Assembly (NCBI GenBank): GCA_031216445.1
Contig: CM062214.1
Span: 6,906,001 to 6,970,000 of the forward strand
Direction: 5' to 3'
From: Lateolabrax maculatus
Taxonomy: Eukaryota; Chordata; Actinopteri; Acropomatiformes; Lateolabracidae
Length of the DNA stretch: 64,000 nucleotides
The notes beneath the pieces were generated by a model. That model saw only the letters and a list, made by a program, of their open reading frames with translations, was not told where the DNA came from and did not search any database. Both the position numbers and the translations under genes were made by a program. This document shows, piece after piece, positions 12,626-23,900 of the stretch (position 1 is the first letter of the stretch; every line of letters starts with the position of its first letter).

Positions 12626-12671
12626 GAAAACGAAACCAAAGCTCTGTCCCGCCTGCTTTTGGTTTCGTTTT
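12626..12671 (+). promoter_or_regulatory. Paired ISREs (inverted repeat) in nlrc5 promoter
   Basis: GAAAACGAAACC at 12626-12637 is an exact GAAANNGAAA interferon-stimulated response element. A second copy lies on the opposite strand at 12661-12671 (GGTTTCGTTTT). The arms AAAACGAAACCAAA (12627-12640) and TTTGGTTTCGTTTT (12658-12671) are perfect inverted repeats 17 bases apart. ISREs bind IRF1 and the STAT1-STAT2-IRF9 complex. NLRC5 is known to be interferon-inducible, so the site fits its neighbour. The region is GC-rich and lacks coding structure. Confidence 0.75.
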
Positions 12672-12676
12672 ATAAT
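12671..12676 (+). promoter_or_regulatory. TATA-like element of nlrc5
   Basis: TATAAT directly abuts the right ISRE arm. If it is used, transcription would start near 12700, just before a donor site at 12723/12724. The match to a canonical TATA box is imperfect, and GC-rich upstream DNA could also support TATA-less initiation. Confidence 0.35.
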
Positions 12677-12679
12677 AAC

Positions 12680-12723
12680 AGACACTTTCTGCAGAGAGAT
12701 GCAGTCTACGACAACAGTTGTTG
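12680..12723 (+). other. Probable untranslated first exon of nlrc5
   Basis: A strong donor (TTG followed by GTGAGTG) closes the segment at 12723. An alternative strong donor (GCGGCAG, then GTGAGAG) lies at 12838. Either could splice to the acceptor at 14290-14291, which precedes the first coding ATG. The 5' end is not visible. An ATG at 12699 would open a 12-codon upstream reading frame if it is included in the transcript. Confidence 0.5.
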
Positions 12724-12801
12724 GTGAGTGCTTCTTTTATTTGTCAGTATTCACTAACTTTTTCAGCGCGGGTGAAGCACCGTGTGGCGCAGCCGGAAAG
12801 C

Positions 12802-12804
<3 letters not shown>

Positions 12805-12834
<30 letters not shown>
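12805..12834. repeat. (TG)n microsatellite
   Basis: About 14 TG units just downstream of the nlrc5 first-exon donor. Confidence 0.9.
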
Positions 12835-13386
12835 GCAGGTGAGAGACTTTGCTCGAGACGTTACCTTAAATGACCTCGGCTCTCAATCCTCTGGCGATAA
12901 GAATAAAAGCACAATACACGTACACTGAATGCGACAGGCCGTCCAAAACCGAAGGACTGAAGTACTACCCGTGCGCACGAGCTATCTACATTAACAAAAA
13001 AAAAAAAAAATAAAGAAAAAAAAAAAAACCGCATTAAAAAGTGCGAACGCACGTGCCCTTTGTCTGATGTCGAGGTAAATGTAATCATCGTGCATATCGA
13101 CCTAATCACACAACTGTCTCAGTTGTCTGTTTCGCATTAATAATCCAGTGAATCGACTCAAATCAGGCCAACTAAAAGCCCTATTCTCTGAACCAAATGT
13201 GAAACAAAAACCGAAGGAAATACACAACAAGGTAAAAGTTGAGGAGATAGCCTACATTTAAAAGGTTAGCAGGAAGCCAACCAAAGTATTAGTATTAGTA
13301 TTATTAAAAAAAAAGGTTTTTAAATGCAACATGTCCATTAACTTTTTGAAGAGGGTGAACTATTGGCTATAAATGAGGTTCTGTCA

Positions 13387-13997
13387 ATAGATAGATAGAT
13401 AGATTACTTTATTCATCCCCAAAGGGAAATTAAGTGGTCATAGCAGTCAGTATATTTGAATACAATAAAGTACAATACAACAATAAAATACAATAGAATA
13501 AAATAGAATAAAATTAAATGTTCCAGTATATGGAGCGGAGTGTTGTACAGGGTACACAGTGCGAGGAGACATTTTGTGCAGTTCTGTGGCGGTGACTCTG
13601 ACAGAGGTAGATGAGTTGTAGAGTCTTATTGCGGTTGGGAGGAACGATTTCCTGTAGCGTTCCTTAGAGCAGCGGGGTTGAATGAGTCTGTGGCTGAAGC
13701 TGCTCTTTAGCTTGTCCAGTGTTTTGTGGAGGGGGTGAGAGGGATTGTCCATGATCGCCAGCAGTTTTGCCAGCATCCTGTCCTCCACCACCTCCTCCAG
13801 GGTGACAAGCTTAGAGCCAACCACAGACTCAGCTTTTCTGATGATTTTGTTCAGTCTGTTGGCATCCTTTGTCTTGATGCCCGCACCCCAGGACACCACG
13901 GCAAAGACGATGGTGCTCGCCACAACAGACTTGTAGAACATCTGCAGCATCTTGTTGCAGACGTTAAAGGACCTGAGCCTCCTCAGGAAGTAAAGCC
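13387..13997 (-). mobile_element. 5'-truncated CR1/L2-group LINE, copy A (nlrc5 intron 1)
   Basis: The minus strand encodes the C-terminal part of a non-LTR retrotransposon ORF2: YFLRRLRSFNVCNKMLQMFY, then VVSWGAGIKTKDANRLNKII, ending RKSFLPTAIRLYNSSTS. The 3' end reads AATTTCCCTTTGGGG, then ATGAATAAAGTAA and an (ATCT)n tract, the typical tail of fish elements of this group. It is nearly identical to 54305-54907 over its length, so both derive from one family. Reverse transcriptase catalytic motifs are missing because of the 5' truncation at about 13997. It is dead as an autonomous element. Confidence 0.9.
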
Positions 13998-14307
13998 TGA
14001 TAGGCAACTTTTCTAATTAATAAGGAGGAGCACCACTTTTGGTTCCTGCTTATGAAATCTACTACCCAGCATCCACTTTGCAAACTGTGGCTTCCTGTCT
14101 GATGATGATGCTAGTGGTCATAAGGTGCCCTCGTGAAGTGTGCGTGTGAAGTGTTGATTTTTACATTTTTCTGACTAATGGGTACAATAAGAGCTGCAGC
14201 TGGCTCCCTGTTTCTGTAACTAGGCGTTACTCATTTGTGAATCTGTATGTGACTTTGCACGTGTGTGCTTGTCTTCTTGTTTGCGTGCCAGCTGATGGAG
14301 CCTGACC

Positions 14308-17300
14308 ATGGATGAGGAGGTCGACCCTGACGGCGAAAATGTGAACTCCGTCTTGGCTCAGGAATCCTCAGAACTGCTCCACATCCTTTGCGGTCAGTCG
14401 CCCTCGGTCATCATGAAGTTGTGCCAGATGAGGCCCAGCGATGCCGGGTGCGACCTTAGCTTTCTGGCCTCTTCTGCAGCCGCAGTAACAGAACACGTCG
14501 GAGCCTTGTTGGAGCACTTCAAGGTGGCCAGCGCTGCGGACTGCCGCAACTTCCTTCAGAGCATGTGCATGTTGTGTGAGAACATCCCCATGCACCTGGA
14601 GTCTAGGCTCATGTCAATTGCAGGGCATCCAAACAGTGAGTATAAAATAGTGCTATAAAGTGATTGTTGTCTTTGGTTCGAAAGTTTATACTGAGTGTTT
14701 AGTCAGTGTTCAGGTGACCCACATAAAGTCCAAAACAGGCTGTAAACCACGACTAGAATGGCAATTTTCAAAGTTAAAAGTTAGTGTTACATACACATAC
14801 ACCATGTATCAAAACATATCTCAAAATTAGCAGAAAAGTTGAAAAATGTGTGGTGAGGACAGTCAACACAAGGCAGAAATGACATAACCACATCGGGCAC
14901 AATCTCTGTCAGCATACCTCCCTATCAGTAGTGGGGTTTTTTTTCGCTTTCCTTTTTCTTTTTTTTTTAGCTTGAGATTGGTTATGGAAAGCACCCTCTA
15001 TTTCAGCGCTGATTGCAGTGTGCCACCGCAGCGGAGAATGCCGCAGCAGTTCTCTGACTTTAAGTAATCCACTAGTGCTGCATTTAGTCTTTATTCCACA
15101 ATAAATTAAATTTAAAAAATGCCCCTTGTAACCTTTTTGAGCAGAACAAGTTGGCCTGTTCTGTTGACTTTTGCAGAACACTTATACTCTTCACGTGCAA
15201 GCCCGCTCATTGGTGTTGAATGGCATGAATATTATGGTGATTTCTTTTTAACATTGTGGTTAACACTGGAGTTCAACCGTCTACTGTTTAATAACTGTGG
15301 GATTAGTCTACTCCATTTAAACTGTAACATCATCGCGGTACCAAACCGGAAATGGTTGATTGGCTGATTAATTTGGCACCCAGTATATGCTGGGTTTAAC
15401 TGTCAGAGTCCGTTTTTACTGTACAATTCTTCACTACGGAGCATGTCAGCTACACCACTTAATGATGATTTAATAAATGCACCTTGATTTCATTTGATTT
15501 TAATTGCCTTGGAAAAATGCCTTGTGTATTAATTACTAGTGTTGAATCACCCTTTAATTATAACCATTCAATGTTTTTTAGGACCATAATATTTTTATTT
15601 TTTCATCACTTATTTGTAAGAAGCATAGCAGGCTACACAATTATAATTGTTTTCAGTTTCATTGCACTGGAATTCCAGGTGGGGGCCTCTGTTATTTTCA
15701 CTCTTTACTTACATGTAATCTGCCATAAAGCCATAGGTGACATGCATTTTGTTCTATTCACTGCATGGAGTGGACTAATGAATAATGAGTGATACTCACC
15801 TGGCTAACAGTATGACTCCTCTCTGTTTGATTGTTCAGTTGATGCCACACTGTGTCCTGCCACAGAACCAGTGTCCCTGAGAAACACAGGTAGCCAACGT
15901 TTGTTTCTTAATGTCTGTCTGTATGAGCGGGAGAAACTATATATGTAGGATAGTGCGTGTGCGTATGTAAAAAGGATTATACATTTTGTTTGTGCCTGGC
16001 TGCACGGTCTTGCATGAATACATAGATGTGGTTTTATTTACCTGCATGCAAATCTTGCCATATATCCAACGATTTAAAAAGCCAACATCTTTTTCAGTTC
16101 ACTAAACTGTCTGCTACCTCCTTTTCCGTCATACATTGTTGATTTTGTGCTGCTGCTGTGTATTTGCATAGTGAGCACACCTAAAGCAGCTACTAAAATA
16201 AAATGCGGTTCACCTGGAAGAGTACACCAATGAAATGAAATTAAACACAAGTGATCCGGAGGTCTGTTTTTAGGTGAAATGTTTTTCTTTAGTGGAGTTT
16301 TGTTTCATTATCTTTACTTGGTCTATAGTAAACACCCCTCGGCAGATATAGCCTTATTGACAAACTAAAGTGGAAAAGTGAAAATGAAAGGCAGCTGTAG
16401 TTAGAAATAGCAGTTTGTTCTGCAATGATTGGCACGTGTTCAGTAATTATTGTAACTTTTGTCTTTTGTTTCACTTTGGGAATCCCCAGAATCTTTAGTT
16501 GATTTAGAAACTAAAAGTAAGGGCCTAAGACTAGTATTTTGCAACATGTGCAAACTTCTTGCAGTGCACTTGACAGCATACATCTTTTTGGATACTTTCC
16601 AGTATTTTATATATATATATATATATTTACTGTATGTTTTATATGTGTTTTTCTGCACTGTAGGTGTTTGTGAAACGTCCGGTTTAACAGATGAGAAGTC
16701 GTCTTCACCACCCTCAGAGCAGCAGCTCATCAAACGCCCACGGATAGGTAGAACATACACACCACACAATTCTCTGGTCAAAAGCCATGGATTGATTAAG
16801 AGAATTGAATTCAGTGTGGCAGCGTCTGCCTTTGCAGCACTATAAAACATTTTGTACAACACCCAAAAAAGCATTTTGCCCAAAGAAAGCAGGTCCTCTT
16901 ACTGTAGCTGTATAACTGCTAACAGCTAAAATTAAAAAGCACACAATGTTATTTGTTACTTTTTTTACTGTGATCTTTTTAAATTTTAAAGATTTAATAT
17001 TTGTAAAACATTCTCAGAGCATTTCAGTGTAAAGTTAATGAGGTGGGATGGCAGGGCCAGAGAAAGAAACACTAAATCACCGAAGAGTAAAAGAAACTAG
17101 GAAGAGTAAAAACAAGTTTGGTGTATGCGCTGTGTGAGATCATCTTACCACTCTGCATCCAGTTGCATCCAGTTCTCATAGTACCATCAAAGTGTCGCTG
17201 TCTGTCAACGTAAAGACGTAACCATTAAAGTGCAAACTGAGTTTGCACCGACAATAAAAAGTGAAATGAGATGTTTTCATTCCAGGGTGATGTGTTAATT

Positions 17301-17976
17301 ATGGAGTAAACCAGGCATCTTAGCTATCTCCTTTACTGAGTGTTACATTACCAGGGTTCGTCCTCTTCTCAAGTTCACTGCAGAACCAAAACAAACTTAC
17401 TTGAATTACTAACAAATAACTCTCTGTGCATTGCCTGTAAATGTCCACCACTGGATTTAGTTTTTTGTAGGCGGGTTTTGGATTCCATGAATTATTTTAA
17501 TCACGTGCACACATACATTTTTTAAATTAAATTACTTTTTTTTTTACTTTAATTCCTACTTAAATTTTTCTTGTTCTGTTAATTTTTCTAAATGTGGTAT
17601 CTTGGATGTTGAGTGTTATAAAACAACTTTGTGTGTGCACACAAGGAAAAATAAATGTAAAAACAAAAACTAAGGCATGTTAAAATTAGGGCTGCATGTG
17701 TTATTTTGTACCTCCCCATGAAGAAAAACATTTTCTGCAGGGAAACTGCCCTATACAAATAATGTGTTTTATAATGTATTCTATCCGCAGATCACTGGCA
17801 GCATTACATTGCTGCAGTGATGAGTTTACTGCTGAGGAGGTGGGAGGAACTCAGTGAGCACCTGGTGAGGGAGGTCCAGCTGGAGAATGTGTGGGTCAGC
17901 CTGAGAACGGCGAACAGAGGCAGGGACAGACCTGATCAGACCCCTGGATCAGCAGATAGAGGCAGCAGAACACCAG
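14308..17976 (+). other. nlrc5: nlrc5 N-terminal death-fold and linker exons
   Basis: Exons 14308-14635, 15839-15889, 16664-16747 and 17791-17976, all ending in phase 1. Exon 1 is a helical domain of about 109 residues whose end (CRNFLQSMCMLCENIPMHLE) has the CARD-like Phe-Leu/Cys-Glu-Asn pattern. It is divergent, as NLRC5 effector domains are. Exons 2 and 3 encode a Ser/Pro-rich linker ending QQLIKRPRI, whose basic cluster is a candidate nuclear localisation signal. Exon 4 is helical, starting DHWQHYIAAVMSLLLRRWEE, and leads to the NACHT domain. The NLS assignment is inference. Confidence 0.85.
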
Positions 17977-20900
17977 GTTAGCAGGGCCTCCTCTTCCTCT
18001 TACTGTACACCAAGAATCTGCTGAAGCTATATGAAAACCTAATCTTTATTTGAATATGGAAGATTTCAACAATAAAGGGGAAAAAACAAAACCTTTTAGA
18101 TCTTTTATGTTGTGGCTTGGACATACAGACATAAATCATTCCAATTCATGCATAGTTAAAGCCTGATGTACTCTAACTAAACACCAAATCACCAAACTCA
18201 GAGCCTGATGGGGATTATGGGTCTACGGAGTCCAGAGTGACATTGGAGACCTTCCTCCAGGGATGTGCAGGAAAAGTGACGGTTCTCCTTGGCCAGGCTG
18301 GATCAGGAAAAACTTTGCTGATGTCTTGTTTAGGACAGCAATGGGCACAAGGACTTGTAAGTTTCCTTTTGTCTCATCATTCATCGGTGAATTTAAATAA
18401 ATATTTGCATCATCAGGGATGTTCTGTGCCGATCTGCTGGATTAGTGTCAGGGCTGTTCAAATGATTCTTCTTATTATCATTAACACTAGAACCGCCATG
18501 GGGGTCATTTTTACCCCCTCACCTTTTACAATGCATGTAACTCTGTTAAAATAAAACCCCTACATTTTTCCGTTCCTGACTTTTCCTAAAATTGTGTTAT
18601 TAATCATCTACTGAATTATGGGAGTTTTGGGATAAACAGAAAAAATAGATATTAGCACTTTTACCTCCAACCGCCACATGGAGTCATTCCCAAAAAAGGC
18701 CCCGGGTTTTGGTGACAGGTAGCTGGGCCTACACCTCAACTTCAGATAGGCTATCTATGTCTCAAACTCAAATACGATTTCATATTCACAAGTGAGATCA
18801 TAACGTGCTAATGCAGCCAATAACTACCTACTCTTATAGGGACCACACACTTTGCCCATATCATGATGTTACTGTGTTTAAGTGTGTGTGCATGTGTGTG
18901 TCTGCATGTCAGTGTGTGTGTGTGTTTTCTGAGCGAGGAGGGGAGAAAGCGCTTCGGTCCTTTATTCCCAGTAGCATAAGCCACACATAAACAACACATT
19001 ATTATCCCAAATTCATTTTTAACTTTTACTTAAATGTTTTTCTTCTACAGTAATTAAATTATTTAAACGTGTTAAATGTTTTGTTGTTTCTTGCAGCCTA
19101 CAGTTTATTGATGAATTTTGACCTAATTTAAAATGCGACTATTTTAGATATGTAATGAAATTAACTAATTGTAAACTTAATAAACTCCCATAAACTGAAT
19201 TTTAAATAGTTATTTTGTCAAGTCTTACTTGATGATATGAAAATGAACAACTTAACTGTCTTAAGAAATGACATCTATGCGATTGCTGACGCTGTTGCAG
19301 CAGGGGGTAAAAATGACCCCCTCCGGCAGTTCTAGGGGTATTAGAATGTTGGTGGTAACTTTTCACAAAATATTCTCTGATCTTTGGGTAATATAACAAA
19401 AGTATATACATTTTAAACATGTTTTAATCTACTGGGAACTGCACCTTTTTGTTTGTGTAATCCAACTCTTTGAGTCACCTGGAGACCATTTCTAACATAC
19501 ACCATGGAGCTGCACAAACACATGCATTGCGGCTACATGTTTCATCTCTCTCTCTCTCTCTTATCGCCCAGGGCCCTATCCCTTCATCCTACCTGTTTGT
19601 CCCGCTGGAGTTTCGCCAGCTGAACATACTGTCCCGCCCCCTCTCCCTGTCTGAGCTGCTATTCCGACACTACCCCCCTCCAAAAGGGGGTGACGACGTA
19701 AAGGTAGGCAGGTAGCAATGCTAGAACAGTACCTTCATAGAACAAGACATTTCTCATGTTAAATTCTTGAAAATAGCACATTAAGAAATCAAAGTTCAGA
19801 CTGCTCTCAGGTTGATTGGGGCTGTATTTTTAAAGCTGAGTAGTGCCAAGAGTTAATGCCCTTAATAATACTCACTGTCCATTAGCAGTACAGTCAGATG
19901 ACTTGTCCACCAATCAAAGACTGTATATTGAACCATATTTCAGGTTCCTGGAAATATTTATTAAAAAGGCATTTTCGGGGGGGGGGGACTACTAGTAACC
20001 ACAATAAATAACTAGTGAATATCTTTAAGTTCAACTAGATGAACTAATACATTGTCTTTCTTATTCTTACATTTTACATATTTTCTGTGTTGTGAGCAGA
20101 AAGCCATTGTGGATTACCTCCTTTCCAATCCAGAGCAAAGCTGTTGGGTGCTGGATGGCTATGACGAGTTTCGCAGCAAACTCACCAGACAAGAGGTGCT
20201 GAGAGAGCCACTGGATCCAGAAACCCCACTACCTGTTGCAGACCTCATTTCAGGGTTGTTAAATCGTCAGCTTCTTCCAGGATGTACCGTGCTAGTCACC
20301 TGTCGTGTGCGAGATGTCTTCGATTTGGAGGGCTTATCAGATAAAGTGGGGCAGCTGCTGGGGTGGGACTGCCATGACATCAAGGAGTATGTGCACAGCT
20401 TCTTTGGAGTAAAAGGTGAATGTAGCTTCAGTGTATATTTAATATACACTGCAGTTTCTTTGAGTGCAGGAGAATGGCTAGATTGACATCCTGTAGTTTA
20501 AGGGGACAGTTCACCTCAAAATCAAAAATACATATTTTTCCTCTTACCTGTAGTGCTATTTATTCATCTAGATTGTTTTGTTGCCGTGTTTTTGAGATAT
20601 CGGCCGTAGAGATGCCTGCCTTCTCTCTTCTTCTTCTTCTTCTCAACAATTGCTGTTGAGTTTTTTCAAATGTATTTTTTTGGTGCTTTGAGCACCACAA
20701 GTCGAGTGCCATCTACCTCCATTGTATTAGAGAGAAGGCAGACATCTCTACGGCCGATATCTCCAAAACTCGGCAACCCACACCAAAACCATCCAGATGG
20801 ATAAATAGCACAACAAAGAAGAAAAATATGTATTTTTGATTTTGGAATGAACTGTCCCTTTGATGTTACTGTATACGACATGCTGAGTTGCATATTTGTT

Positions 20901-23900
20901 GTTTGCTATTTCATTCACTTGGTTTGTGTTCAGCAGCTATTTAGTATTGAAGAAAATTGTTTTTTTTATAGTATTTCAAGTCCCTGTTCAAAACAGTGTT
21001 ATATTAAAGGGGAATTCCACCAATTTTACTAAGTATCCTTTGAAAACTGTTTTAAAGTGCATGTTGCTTCAAAAGTTTGAGAAAACTTATGGGAAGTGTA
21101 GGATCCAGTGTTTTGGGAGTTTGAACCATATTAGGAACTAAAAGTCAGTAAATCTTGGACACAGCTGCATTGAGTTTGACCATGCAAGTCATCCAGTGTA
21201 ACGGATATATTTAGTATGCAACATGAAATTGTGTCGTCAAATTAACTTTTAGAATTGAATGCAAACAGATAATAGAAAAAAGTTTGGAAACAGTCGATTT
21301 GGTGTTTCCTCACATGTTTTAAGTTATTCCAGCTGACATCTGCTCAGCTTGAAGTCATGCTGGGCTGTGCTGCATATTAAGATCACTAAACTTAATGTAA
21401 TAACAAGGTCACGTGTGTGTCTACCTTAAATTTCATAAACTAATTTATGTCTGTAATGCAAAGGTCACCCGGCAAAAAGAGCTCTTGGGGTGCAGGCTGC
21501 AGATCTCCTTCTTTCCACTCGACACCTCCTTGCAATGTCATCCCTTCCCGCCCTCTGCAACATCTGCTGTATCTGTCTAGAACATTTACTGCTGCAAGGG
21601 AGGGAGGCGGGAAGGACGCAGCCTTTGGAAGAAAGAAGAAGTGAGACAAGGAAAAAAGTGTGTGAAAATGAAGAAAAAGGAGTACATATTCCCGGAGGAG
21701 GACGAGGAGAAGAGGGCAGTAGAGGAGGGAGTCATGCACAGAGGGGAGCTCAAGGGGGAAGAAGAACAGGGAGTGAAGATGTGATGATGGATGTTACAAA
21801 TGGTAGAGCCCAGCTGCCTCCCTCACAAGCCCAGGTACCCTCCACTCTAACCCAGGTCTACCTCGCTGTTCTTGGTGCATTTCTGAGCGGTGAGCCTGGT
21901 GAAAGAGGAAGAAATGACAAGCCGAAGACCAAAAGACCTGCACAGAGGTGAAGGCTGAGTAGAGCACTACACATATTAACACCATGTCACACCACTGACA
22001 CAACATACATTAAAAACTATTAAAAAAATTATAAAAAGTATAAAAGATGGTGCAGCAGATTATAAACATGGTACCATAAACATAAAAAAATTTCCAAAGA
22101 ATATTCTTTATTCTTTTAAAATACCCACTACTGCAAATGTTGCTAGTTAAATTATGATTACATGCAAATAAATTAGTTTTATTTTCTGTCTCTTTGTGCA
22201 GTACTGTGTGTGCGCTGAGTCAGCGTGGAGCTGAGTTGTGTGAGCTGAGTCAGCTGGCCTGGAAAGGGTTACAGGGCAGCCAGATCCTCTTCCTGGAGGA
22301 AGACATTTCTCAGGATGTTTTGGAGTTCTCAACCAGGACCGGGCTCTTCACACGGGTCAGTCATGGTTATACATGGTATATCTGTGGATGTGCAGGGCTT
22401 CCTCTGACACCAACATACAATATTTGAAAACATCTAGCTTTATCAAGTTTTATTTTTAGCCGTGCTAGCAGAATAGGTCCAAGAGGATGAATTAATGATG
22501 ATATCCTTAAATCTTACCAGTGGTTTAATATATTCACCTCTCTGCTTGCACATCCTCACACAAAGAAACTAGGTAACACTGCTATAGACATATCTTACCA
22601 CTTTCATGCTCACAATGATATGATAAACCCTCTGGCCAATATTACTTTAACTTTCTGGCAGGCGTAGCTGTAGATTGTTAGTCTCTTTAGTGACATAATA
22701 AATAATACGTTTGTCCATACCTTCCTGTCAGGTGGAGCTCCGACGTGAGGATGGGATGCTTGTCAACTCCTACTGCTTCGTTCATCTGACAGTACAGGAG
22801 TTTTTGGCTGCGCTCAGAATCATGACCAGTCAGGATGTCACTGACACGCAGCTCAAAAAGAGGTAAGGAACTGAGTTCAGGGCAGCCAAATGGAGGTGGA
22901 AAGGAACATTTTTTCAAGGCCTTTGCAATATTCCTCCATGGGGGTGCACATCAGGTGGAATCATGGAATCAATTATAACTACAATGAACTGCAGCTTGTT
23001 TTTTTTTTTTCATTAAACAACGTTATTAAAATATAATACACATATTATCCATCTTTGTGCATTTCATTCAAGTATTTAGTTTGTGCCTGTTGACAGAATC
23101 ACCAAATTATCACCTGAGTGACATACTGGAAATAGATGTATCGTTACAGTGCTGGATGTACTGTATGACCCACTTTTCTAATTCATCTGAATACCAACAC
23201 CTACCATAGCTTTGCACTGCCTCATTTGAATGACACGCCATCTGTTTCCACCTGTCCACCTGCCTTAGTGCTCTACAGTCTGTACTGGGAACAGAAGTAT
23301 CAAAGTGACAGGATAAGCTCGTTTCAGGTCAGGTAAACATCAGCTTGTTGCAGTGTGTGCACTGCTACTGAAATAGAGCCCTGTAACCTGAGATTGAGAA
23401 ACCTTTCACCAGTGGTGGAGGAAGATTTGTTACTATGGGAAGTAGTAAACGTATCTAAGTATAATCAGGAAAACAGGATTTTACTGTTGTGGTTGGTTGA
23501 TATGGAGCTTATTTTAACTATTTTATAGGACTGCAACTAATGATTCATTTTTTATGGAGTCATCGGCTGATATATTTTCTCGAGTAATTTTGTTGATTGT
23601 TTGGTTTGTAAACCTTCTGAAAATAGTGACACTTTCACAATGTTTGTTTTGTCCAACCAATAATTTATAGTCCAAATGTACTTTGTTACATTCCACCACT
23701 GCATCTCATGTATAAAAAAATCCTAATAATTCTATTCAAGCCTTAACAAATCTTGTATTTTATCTCCAAACTAAATTCCCCAATATCACCCAATTAATGT
23801 GCAGAGGTACTTATGGATTATCGGACTAATGACACAAGGTGAGGCAGAGTGCTATAGGATGTCACCATATAGAGGCACATTCCATACCAGGAATAACCTT

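Larger units (their letters stand above)
18202..22862 (+). other. nlrc5: nlrc5 NACHT ATPase and winged-helix exons
   Basis: Exons 18202-18356 (Walker A), 19572-19703, 20100-20415 (Walker B and sensor 1), 21464-21947, 22202-22355 and 22732-22862 (winged helix, YCFVHLTVQEFLAALRIM). In mammals and other tetrapods I know the NACHT of NLRs is often in one large exon. Here it is spread over six exons, as in other NLRC5/CIITA-type genes. Exon 21464-21947 contains a Gly/Arg/Glu-rich low-complexity stretch (about residues 463-542) between PALCNICCICLEHL and the conserved LTQVYLAVLG. All key nucleotide-binding residues are present, so ATP binding should be intact. Confidence 0.9.

Noticed and set aside
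12555..12842. 95-codon open frame across the nlrc5 promoter and (TG)n tract.
   Set aside because: It contains a Val-Cys run from the microsatellite, crosses the likely first-exon donor and has no family resemblance.
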